From Aphelocoma coerulescens (lineage: Eukaryota > Chordata > Aves > Passeriformes > Corvidae): 64,000 nucleotides of DNA. Each line of letters opens with the position of its first letter. The first letter of the stretch is position 1. Of the stretch, positions 40,601 to 44,510 are shown in pieces. The notes below the pieces were generated by a model. That model ran no database searches and was not told where the DNA came from. It was given only the letters and a program-made list of their open reading frames with translations. Location: assembly GCF_041296385.1 (NCBI RefSeq), contig NC_091020.1, forward strand, positions 32,630,001 to 32,694,000. The letters run 5' to 3'. Both the position numbers and the translations under genes were made by a program.

Positions 40601-40629
40601 AACTGATTGCCAAAATGGGGAAAAGCTAA
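1444..40629 (+). CDS. TACC2: TACC2, transforming acidic coiled-coil protein 2, 5'-truncated by the window
   Basis: TACC proteins are microtubule and centrosome adaptors. Their C-terminal coiled coil recruits ch-TOG/XMAP215-type polymerases, and Aurora A in some members. The coding blocks are 1444-1601, 8282-9590, 14156-14216, 15237-15444, 19193-19254, 20074-20189, 20959-21130, 21256-21396, 22306-22386, 28302-28445, 28843-28919, 33063-33106, 38269-38429, 38785-38891, 39669-39789 and 40564-40629. Every intron has GT-AG ends and matching phase, giving 1,008 residues plus TAA. Residues (window numbering): Pro/Ala-rich 1-52; basic clusters and Ser-rich stretches in 54-488; two SDP-type repeats near 395-422 and 427-458; TACC coiled coil about 815-1008. 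Motifs matching vertebrate TACC2 rather than TACC1/3 include [35 protein letters not shown] and the C-terminal [19 protein letters not shown]. The N-terminal exons are missing. Two optional microexons are annotated separately. Confidence 0.97.
4915..5019 (+). mobile_element. CR1 LINE 3' fragment (sense)
   Basis: Severely 5'-truncated CR1. It carries GGGTGGGATT, then TGTCCTGTGCAGGGCCAGGA, then GGGTCCCTTCCAACTCAGGA, and ends in degenerate ATTCTGTGG/TTCTGTGAC repeats typical of the CR1 terminus. The divergence suggests an old copy. Confidence 0.88.
7897..7955. mobile_element. possible LTR-end fragment
   Basis: A short CpG-containing block (CCGCCCCGGACAAACCC, then CCCGCGAC) begins with TGTCATAGGTTAGCAAGC, inside AT-rich intron. 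The 5' TG and the base composition resemble one end of an avian ERV LTR. No target-site duplication, internal region or second end was found, so this stays tentative. Confidence 0.25.
8282..9590 (+). CDS. TACC2: TACC2 large exon: basic clusters and SDP repeats
   Basis: 1,309 nt between CCCACAG and |GTAAGT, entering by completing a Gly codon and leaving after two bases of a Thr codon. It begins GLCSEAEPV, and [20 protein letters not shown] follows shortly after. A Ser-rich candidate phosphorylation region comes next ([17 protein letters not shown]), then basic clusters ([39 protein letters not shown]) that could serve as nuclear localisation signals. Two related SDP modules follow ([38 protein letters not shown]), each ending in Ser-Pro-rich sequence. 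SDP repeats in TACC1/2 are known to contact nuclear factors such as GAS41. The exon is richer in CpG than its introns. A long antisense reading frame across it is a shadow. Confidence 0.97.
9591..14155 (+). other. TACC2: TACC2 intron containing a 36-nt microexon
   Basis: 4.6-kb intron after a GTAAGT donor. Contents: a 20-base T run at 11329-11348, a microexon at 12648-12683 (separate entry), and otherwise unique AT-rich sequence. No other exon or repeat was recognised. Confidence 0.8.
12648..12683 (+). CDS. TACC2: TACC2 alternative microexon, 36 nt, adds [12 protein letters not shown]
   Basis: Exactly 36 nt lies between TTTGTCTTAG and |GTAAGTAATT. The flanking exons leave 'AC' and supply 'T'. 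Using this exon gives ACG, eleven open codons, then TTT, so the reading [17 protein letters not shown] stays in frame. The upstream tract is dense in TCTGTCTGTCTCTCTTTTCT-type motifs, as expected for PTB-regulated exons. I recall a similar insert in some annotated vertebrate TACC2 isoforms but cannot verify it here. Confidence 0.82.
14156..14216 (+). CDS. TACC2: TACC2 coding exon ([20 protein letters not shown])
   Basis: 61 nt between TTTTCAG and |GTAAAG. It completes the Thr codon, then encodes [20 protein letters not shown]. This short basic Ser-Pro block has candidate proline-directed phosphorylation sites and is nearly invariant in vertebrate TACC2. It leaves in phase 0. Confidence 0.96.
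14217..15236 (+). other. TACC2: TACC2 intron, 1.0 kb
   Basis: Unique sequence with no recognised repeat or exon. It ends in TTTGCTGCAG. Confidence 0.85.
15237..15444 (+). CDS. TACC2: TACC2 coding exon ([15 protein letters not shown]...)
   Basis: 208 nt, phase 0 in and phase 1 out (donor G|GTACTG). It encodes [20 protein letters not shown], then [29 protein letters not shown] and PTE. The Thr-Pro-rich start and the WTCMTVDL block are conserved in TACC2. Silent GC-ending codons are frequent. Confidence 0.96.
15445..19192 (+). other. TACC2: TACC2 intron, 3.7 kb
   Basis: Unique AT-rich sequence. No CR1, microsatellite or further exon was recognised. Reading frames of up to about 100 codons on both strands lack paired splice sites and family resemblance. 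Confidence 0.8.
19193..19254 (+). CDS. TACC2: TACC2 coding exon ([21 protein letters not shown])
   Basis: 62 nt between TTGCAG and |GTAAGT. It completes Glu, then encodes [20 protein letters not shown], matching the [12 protein letters not shown] block of vertebrate TACC2. Phase 0 at its end. Confidence 0.96.
19255..20073 (+). other. TACC2: TACC2 intron, 0.8 kb
   Basis: Unique sequence with no recognised element. It ends in a tandem CAGCAG acceptor. Confidence 0.85.
20074..20189 (+). CDS. TACC2: TACC2 coding exon with NAGNAG acceptor
   Basis: 116 nt from the proximal CAG of a CAGCAG acceptor. It encodes [20 protein letters not shown], then [18 protein letters not shown], plus two bases of Gly. 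The start at 20074 keeps the Gln found in the mammalian protein; use of the distal AG (start 20077) drops only that Gln. The SLYLMFD block is conserved. Confidence 0.95.
20190..20958 (+). other. TACC2: TACC2 intron, 0.8 kb
   Basis: Contains an AT-rich simple-sequence patch (TATATA/TTTATATAT, about 20827-20862) shortly before the acceptor. No exon was seen. Confidence 0.8.
20827..20862. repeat. AT-rich simple repeat
   Basis: Imperfect TATA/TTTATA run, about 36 bp, roughly 100 bp upstream of a TACC2 acceptor. Confidence 0.8.
20959..21130 (+). CDS. TACC2: TACC2 coding exon ([13 protein letters not shown]...EAIEI)
   Basis: 172 nt between TTTTTCCAG and |GTAAGT. It completes Gly, then encodes [20 protein letters not shown] and continues to TPEAIEI. 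It is hydrophilic, Ser/Gln-rich and weakly conserved, ending in phase 0 at the conserved EAIEI. Confidence 0.95.
21256..21396 (+). CDS. TACC2: TACC2 symmetric exon (cassette candidate 1)
   Basis: 141 nt, phase 0 to 0, between TCCAG and |GTTTGT. It encodes [20 protein letters not shown], then [20 protein letters not shown]. The [17 protein letters not shown] block is recognisable in mammalian TACC2. The donor GTTTGT is weaker than those of neighbouring exons, which fits optional use. Confidence 0.94.
21397..22305 (+). other. TACC2: TACC2 intron, 0.9 kb
   Basis: Unique sequence, no recognised element. It ends CCCTTTGACAG. Confidence 0.85.
22306..22386 (+). CDS. TACC2: TACC2 symmetric exon (cassette candidate 2)
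   Basis: 81 nt, phase 0 to 0, donor |GTACCT. It encodes [20 protein letters not shown], then LSSLRSK, a strongly helical segment conserved in TACC family members just N-terminal to the TACC domain. Confidence 0.94.
22387..28301 (+). other. TACC2: TACC2 intron, 5.9 kb
   Basis: Contains one sense CR1 fragment (about 27365-27587); the rest looks unique. Open stretches (for example 23434-23841 and 25819-26106) lack paired splice signals and family resemblance. The intron ends in an unusually A-rich acceptor (AAACAAACACACAG). Confidence 0.8.
27365..27587 (+). mobile_element. CR1 LINE 3' fragment (sense)
   Basis: It carries TCCCTGGAAGTGCCCAAGAC, GGTTGGACAGGGCTTGGAGC, GGTGTCCCTGCCCATGGCAG and a GAGGTTCTATGAA end. 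It is 5'-truncated; the left boundary is approximate. Confidence 0.92.
28302..28445 (+). CDS. TACC2: TACC2 coding exon ([21 protein letters not shown]...)
   Basis: 144 nt, phase 0 to 0, between ACACACAG and |GTAACT. It encodes [20 protein letters not shown], then [17 protein letters not shown]. The VSISK.ALYSRIG and DLDSAL..ARAE blocks mark the approach to the TACC domain. The preceding exon pair can be skipped onto this one in frame. Confidence 0.96.
28446..28842 (+). other. TACC2: TACC2 intron, 0.4 kb
   Basis: Short unique intron; nothing recognised beyond its splice sites. Confidence 0.85.
28843..28919 (+). CDS. TACC2: TACC2 coding exon, start of TACC coiled coil
   Basis: 77 nt between TTTCAG and |GTAGGT. 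It encodes [20 protein letters not shown], then EVMEM, plus two bases of Arg. The heptad-like charged helix is the N-terminal part of the TACC domain. Confidence 0.97.
31335..31390 (+). mobile_element. probable old CR1 3' tail
   Basis: Degenerate match to the CR1 terminus: GATGACTTCTGAGACCC, then ATTCTGGTGTTTCTATGACT. Too diverged for a firm call. Confidence 0.4.
32799..32866. repeat. ATT/ATTG simple repeat
   Basis: Runs of TTATTATTATTG and related AT-rich trinucleotides over about 68 bp. Confidence 0.85.
33063..33106 (+). CDS. TACC2: TACC2 coding exon ([14 protein letters not shown])
   Basis: 44 nt between CTCTAACAG and |GTAGGT. It completes Arg, encodes [14 protein letters not shown] and leaves one base of the next Glu codon. 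This block is one of the most conserved in the TACC domain. Confidence 0.97.
35684..35692 (+). CDS. TACC2: candidate 9-nt TACC2 microexon (adds G-K-P)
   Basis: GCAAGCCTG is flanked by AACAAAACAG and |GTAAGTAAAG, inside a phase-1 intron. Using it turns ...QMI-EDEQ... into ...QMI-GKP-EDEQ... with the frame kept (G|GC AAG CCT G|AG). Upstream lies a long pyrimidine tract with repeated TGC words (CTTGCTATTTGCTTGC) close to the acceptor. This resembles the UGC context of SRRM4-dependent neural microexons. A 9-nt match could arise by chance, so transcript evidence decides. Confidence 0.5.
36064..36102 (+). mobile_element. CR1 3'-terminal scrap
   Basis: GAAGGAACTTCCAACCCAAA, then CCATTCTACAGTTTTCTG: only the last part of a sense CR1 tail. 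Confidence 0.6.
36187..36302 (+). mobile_element. CR1 LINE 3' fragment (sense)
   Basis: TTGGACAGGGCTTGGAGCCA, GGTGTCCCTGCCCATCGCAG, TACCTTCCAACCCAACTCTG and a terminal TGATTCTGTAG. It lies about 85 bp after another CR1 tail scrap in the same orientation. Confidence 0.92.
38269..38429 (+). CDS. TACC2: TACC2 coding exon (TACC domain core)
   Basis: 161 nt between TTTCTTTCAG and |GTGAAT. It completes Glu, then encodes [40 protein letters not shown] and [13 protein letters not shown]. It forms the core of the coiled coil and is nearly identical across vertebrates. Confidence 0.98.
38430..38784 (+). other. TACC2: TACC2 intron, 0.36 kb
   Basis: Short unique intron with no element seen. It ends TCTCTTTTAAG. 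Confidence 0.85.
38785..38891 (+). CDS. TACC2: TACC2 coding exon ([20 protein letters not shown]...)
   Basis: 107 nt between TTTTAAG and |GTAATT. It encodes [20 protein letters not shown], then [15 protein letters not shown], plus two bases of Arg. Coiled coil, conserved. A CR1 element starts about 8 nt beyond its donor. Confidence 0.98.
38892..39668 (+). other. TACC2: TACC2 intron, 0.8 kb, with antisense CR1 at its 5' edge
   Basis: Donor GTAATTGAGT runs directly into an antisense CR1 tail (38900-39018). The remainder is unique and ends TTTTTTGCAG. Confidence 0.85.
38900..39018 (-). mobile_element. CR1 LINE 3' fragment (antisense)
   Basis: It begins at the CR1 terminus (TCATGGATTCACAGAATGAT), then TGGGCAGGGACACCTTCCAC, CAAGCCCCATCCAACCTCAT and CTTGGACACTTCCAGGGATG. 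About 119 bp, 5'-truncated. Confidence 0.93.
39669..39789 (+). CDS. TACC2: TACC2 coding exon ([20 protein letters not shown]...)
   Basis: 121 nt between TTTTTTGCAG and |GTAAAT. It completes Arg, then encodes [20 protein letters not shown] and [20 protein letters not shown]. Late coiled coil of the TACC domain. Confidence 0.98.
39790..40563 (+). other. TACC2: TACC2 last intron, 0.8 kb
   Basis: Unique; GC-richer near the donor and AT-rich near the acceptor. No element recognised. Confidence 0.85.
40564..40629 (+). CDS. TACC2: TACC2 terminal coding exon and stop
   Basis: 66 nt after TTTTCCAG. It encodes [20 protein letters not shown], then S and TAA. The conserved extreme C-terminus of TACC proteins fixes the gene's end. 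Confidence 0.98.
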   Translation, partial: NKEIEELTKICDELIAKMGKS

Positions 40630-40755
40630 CTTTTAACCAAATTTCTGGACTTCGATATTGAGTGCAATATGACCATTGGCACACTGATGTCCATACATTT
40701 ATGTGGACAGGTTATATTTTCACTTTTTCGTATGCACTACTGTATTTTCTTTCTA

Positions 40756-40761
40756 AATAAA
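40756..40761 (+). terminator. TACC2: proximal poly(A) signal of TACC2
   Basis: AATAAA 127 nt after the stop codon, followed by T/G-rich sequence. Confidence 0.7.
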
Positions 40762-41100
40762 GTTGATTTAATTGTATGCAGTACTAAGATGACTATCAGA
40801 ATTTCTTGCTATTGTTTGCATTTTCATAGTATAATTCATAGCAAGTTGATCTCAAAGTTCCTGTATCAGGGAGATTGTCAAGTTCTCTAAGAAATTACAA
40901 ATTGCTGATCCTAGCCTTCCCTTTGTACATGAGTTCCCATGTTGGATGTCTTTTGGATTTAATATAAACATGTATTACTTGCATGGGGACTCTTGCCTTA
41001 AGGAATGTAAACTTTATCTGCATTTGCTGATTTGTAAAACAAAATTTAAAAAAAAAAAAAAAAAGGAAAATGCATGTCACAAATGAAATTCTCTATTGTA

Positions 41101-41106
41101 AATAAA
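41101..41106 (+). terminator. TACC2: distal poly(A) signal of TACC2
   Basis: AATAAA followed by a T run and, further on, a GT-rich stretch (GTATGGCTCTGTTTTATGTC). It overlaps a TGTAAATA Pumilio-type motif. Confidence 0.7.
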
Positions 41107-41725
41107 TTTTTTCGTTGAAAGTTGAAGATAAGTATGGCTCTGTTTTATGTCCTTCACTTGCTTATTTCAGCACCAGATGCTCTTGGGAATTAATTCCTTC
41201 ACAGAAAGCACTTCATGGGTCACTGCTTGGAATACTTTGTGGGTCACAAGAGTATGCTGCTTATGTGCACATATCTAGGTCTATATCTTACTCTCTCTAA
41301 ATATATATATATATGTGTGTGTGTGTGTTGGATTTGGACCACTCAAGTCTCAAGCACGGGCTTAATCCAAAATATTTAATGCTCTGACCCTGATCCATCA
41401 AATCCCATGGGCAAATGTAATGAGGCTGTTGGAGGAGTCGAGGCTGTGGCATGTGGTGATGGGATGGTTTTTAAGCATGTCTGGCACTGAAAGGTGAATA
41501 CATTTGCTCCTTCCTGCTCCTGGAAGAATTTGCCTGCAGGGCTCGTGGAGATGAGGTTCGTGTGATTAGAGGTGCAACCGGAATAAGCTCGCTAAGTAGC
41601 ACTCTGCACACCTCTTTATCCTGTAAGTTATCCTCTGCAGAGGATTAGGGATGTAAGAGAAGCATTAAGGCTTTAATAGCAAACAAACTGCTTTCTTTGG
41701 CTAATGGTGCATCTCTTGGATCTCC
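41107..41725 (+). promoter_or_regulatory. short gap between TACC2 and Ly6-like gene; likely promoter/5' UTR
   Basis: About 600 bp separate the distal TACC2 poly(A) signal from the next start codon. It contains a TATA/GTGTGT simple repeat (41298-41329) and a perfect 16-bp palindrome (41630-41645). No clear TATA box at a defined distance and no CpG island were seen. Promoter function is inferred from position only; an upstream 5' UTR exon elsewhere is possible. Confidence 0.4.
41298..41329. repeat. AT/GT dinucleotide repeat
   Basis: ATATATATATATAT followed by GTGTGTGTGTGTGT. Confidence 0.9.
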
Positions 41726-41780
41726 ATGATGTGGACAGTGTTCAGCCTGGTTCTTGTCAGCTCCCTTTTTGTCCTCAAAA
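41726..41780 (+). CDS. Ly6-like gene exon 1 (signal peptide)
   Basis: 55 nt with start ATGATG and donor A|GTAAGT. It encodes MMWTVFSLVLVSSLFVLK. Confidence 0.88.
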
Positions 41781-43477
41781 GTAAGTCAACTCCTTTTTCT
41801 TTCCTTTTTTACTTCATTTGCATTTCCTACCTCAGGCATGGCTGAGCCTCTTTGCTGTTCTGGGCTCCTCTCCTGGGTTGGGTTGGTTTCAGGTCATTTT
41901 GTGTGTGTGGTTAGCAGCACAGAACTGCACCTCTGTAAAGATAAATATGACTGCTAACAAATGTCCCTACTGACAGCAAGGGGGGGATTTCTGCTCTGCA
42001 AGTTCCAAGTGTGGTATTTTAAATACCTTTCAGACTCGTGCTTGCCTTTGAAAATACCATGTAGTTTGAACCAAGGGAAAGAAAGAGGATTGAGTTATGG
42101 TTGTAATGTTTAAAGAGCAGAACTCAAGCGACACTGTTGTGCTTTCCAGCTGAATTGATACTTAGGAGAAAAGGAAAATTGGATCATTGTAAGATTTTAT
42201 GTGCATAGAATGTGCTTTTTCATGGTACTGTGACCAAAGATCATGATGGAGGGGGAAAAAAATAACTTGTGGGCTCTGCTCTGAAAATGTTACGTGAAGA
42301 TGTGGAGGCAGTTACAGAACATCAGATGGTTTTTCTATTATTTTAAGTGCAGATTGTAACAAATAATCTCTGGTTGATTTTTTTTTTTTTTTTAAACCAG
42401 CATCTGAACCATTTCTAAAAAAGAACCATTGATAAGATTTGCAGAATCTTTGGATTTTCTAAAACTTCTTTGCCATTTTTTTGTGTGTGTGCTCGAAACA
42501 ACATTAGAAAGGCTAATATTTTTAAATACTTTTTGTAAACCCTAAACAGTACTGCTCTGAGTGGTGTCTTCTCCCTTCCCCCAGGTGAAGCACTGCAGTG
42601 TTACACCTGTGTAGGTTCTAGTGATGATGACTGCAACAGACAAGGAAGTCAGCAGTGTCCAGGCCATGCAGATGCCTGTGCAGTCATTAGAGGACAAGCA
42701 AGTAAGTGTCACAAACAGGTCAGACTCGTTACATCTGTCATAAATAAATAATCAGTGTTGGAAAGAGAAGAATGCGTAGTAAGCTAAGGAGAAAACCAAA
42801 AGTAAATGTCTCCTCTCAAAATAAACCTCACTAATAAATCTCAATCCTAATTTTGTTGTATCAGCAATGTGACACAAAATCCCACTGGGAATGATTTGTT
42901 GGTGTGCCACGATGAGCTGCACCCACTCTGTGTGAAAGCTGGAAAGGCATTTTAAGTATTGTCCACTTTTTACTTAAGTGACTTACCTGGAAACTAGGAT
43001 ATGGAAAAGAAGCTGATGAGCCCCTGCACTAGGGGCTATCCAAATATCTATCCAAAGATATTTGAGCTGCCCTAATTGCCTCTAAGATAAGTTATTTAAG
43101 TGGGAGCTTGTGGTGTGCTGCCGTGTGTTGGGATGGTATCATTTATTTGTGCAGATCAGCCAAACCCAAGGTTGTTGCTCAGTGCTGGGTGCTCAGGCTG
43201 GTCCTGAGGGATGCAGGTGGGAGCAGGTGACCACTTGCAGCCCCTCTGGGCTCACTGTGGCTCTGTTGCAGGTGGCATCATGAAGTCCTGCTCGTTCAGG
43301 TCCTTCTGCGAGCGGGCGAGGAGGGACGGCTCGAGGGCGCCCGGCGTGAGCATCCACTGCTGCTACTCCAACAACTGCAACGCCAGGAGTCAGGCTCCCA
43401 GAGTCACCAGCTCCAGCAGCTATTTCTCCCTCCTCGTCTTCACACTGCTCTGGCACCCCTTGTTGAAGCTGACATGA
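41726..43477 (+). CDS. Ly6/uPAR (three-finger) GPI-anchored protein, three exons
   Basis: Joined exons 41726-41780, 42585-42701 and 43272-43477 give 125 residues. Both introns are phase 1 with GTAAGT donors, the classic Ly6 gene layout. Residues 1 to about 20 are a signal peptide (MMWTVFSLVLVSSLFVLKSE). The LU domain runs from LQCYTC to NNCN and has all ten cysteines (LQC, YTC, DDC, QQC, DAC, KSC, SFC, HCC, NNC). A Ser-rich stalk and a hydrophobic tail (YFSLLVFTLLWHPLLKLT) suggest a GPI-anchor signal. Such proteins sit on the outer cell surface as receptor modulators or adhesion molecules. The exact family member is not recognised, so no symbol is given. A second ATG at codon 2 could also start translation. 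No N-glycosylation sequon is present in the domain. Confidence 0.93.
41781..42584 (+). other. Ly6-like gene intron 1
   Basis: 0.8 kb of unique sequence with a T run near 42379-42394. It ends CTTCCCCCAG. Confidence 0.85.
42585..42701 (+). CDS. Ly6-like gene exon 2 (first half of LU domain)
   Basis: 117 nt between CCCCCAG and A|GTAAGT. It completes Ser, then encodes EALQCYTCVGSSDDDCNRQG and SQQCPGHADACAVIRGQA. Cysteines 1-5. Confidence 0.94.
42702..43271 (+). other. Ly6-like gene intron 2
   Basis: 0.57 kb, unique. It ends TCTGTTGCAG. Confidence 0.85.
43272..43477 (+). CDS. Ly6-like gene exon 3 (second half of LU domain, GPI tail)
   Basis: 206 nt to TGA. It encodes GIMKSCSFRSFCERARRDGS, RAPGVSIHCCYSNNCNARSQ and the hydrophobic tail. 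The CC-x4-CN ending is the hallmark of the LU domain. It is GC-rich compared with its introns. Confidence 0.95.
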
Positions 43478-43991
43478 GGGGAGAAAGAAAAAAAAAGAGT
43501 ATGCTGAAGCAACAGTTCTGCCTTCTTAGCAAGGGATGATAATATTTCCTAATCACATTGCTCCATGTACCATATATCTCACTAGGCAAAAAGCTGTAGG
43601 AAGGCCTGGCAGATGTTTAGATAAAAATTGTTTCATCTGCTAAATAGGCCTTGATCTCTGTGTAAGAGATGCTGCCCTGTTGTTTATCCTGAGGGGTTGA
43701 TTGTGCAAATACGTAACATTTTCCTGCAATTTAGATAAGGAGAAATCTTTGCTGCAGGTAGCCTGGTAGTAAGGTAAAAGGCAAATGTCTGCTAAATGCT
43801 GTTTACTGTTGGCAGACATTCAAAAGCAAGCTAAAATTTTCAAGTACAAAGTGACTGAAAATTCTAGCAAGCAAGTTAATCTTTCAGAGAGCATTGGCAT
43901 ACTGGACAAAGCCCAGGAAACTTGAAATACAGATGATTTAGTATTAATGCAAACTGGTAAGAGAAGGTCATTAAGGGAATAATGCATGGAG
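43478..43991 (+). other. Ly6-like gene 3' UTR (presumed), unique sequence
   Basis: No AATAAA appears within 500 nt of the stop. The first clear canonical signal downstream is at 45574, so a UTR of up to about 2.1 kb crossing a CR1 and a TATC repeat is possible. Confidence 0.4.
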
Positions 43992-44019
43992 GTATATTGT
44001 ATTGTATTGTATATTATAT
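43992..44019. repeat. TATTG pentamer repeat beside CR1
   Basis: TATATTGTATTGTATTGTAT-type run directly abutting the truncated 5' end of a CR1 fragment. Confidence 0.75.
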
Positions 44020-44160
44020 CCCTGGCAGTGTCCAAGGCCAGGTTGGATGGGGTTTGGAGCAACCTGGAGTAGTGGAAGGTGTCCCTGCCCCTGGCAGTGG
44101 GGTTGGAACTGGATGGTCTTTAAGGTCCCTTCCAACCCAAACCATTCTATGGTTCTATGC
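44020..44160 (+). mobile_element. CR1 LINE 3' fragment (sense)
   Basis: CCCTGGCAGTGTCCAAGGCC, GGTGTCCCTGCCCCTGGCAG, AAGGTCCCTTCCAACCCAAA and a CCATTCTATGGTTCTATG terminus. The well-preserved end suggests a moderately young copy. Confidence 0.95.
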
Positions 44161-44456
44161 TCGTATTTCCTGGGAGAAAAACACCTTCCAGTCTTCTCTT
44201 TTCTGTTCCTTTGAGAATCTTACCACAGCACTGAAAGAAGAAGAAGAAAGAAGAGCTTGGAAGTTGTTTTTGAACTGGCAAACTCCATCCAAAGATTGGC
44301 TCAATCTATCTCCCCTGCTGGTTTTAAAAACAAGTGGTTAATCCCTGTCTTGTAGGCAAATTATAACTTGAGTTTATAATTCTTCTTGAGGTTTCAATTA
44401 TGTAGATAATTCTCTACTGTCCTAAACTTCAGTCTTTGAGAGTGAGAGTGTGTGTA

Positions 44457-44510
<54 letters not shown>
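44457..44510. repeat. (TATC)n microsatellite
   Basis: About 13.5 perfect TATC units, preceded by a short GTGTGTATA stretch. Likely polymorphic. Confidence 0.98.

Larger units (their letters stand above)
40630..41122 (+). other. TACC2: TACC2 3' UTR
   Basis: AT-rich sequence with two AATAAA signals, an internal 17-base A run (41048-41064) and a Pumilio-type TGTAAATA at 41097-41104. The distal end is inferred from the second AATAAA plus 15-20 nt. Confidence 0.75.
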
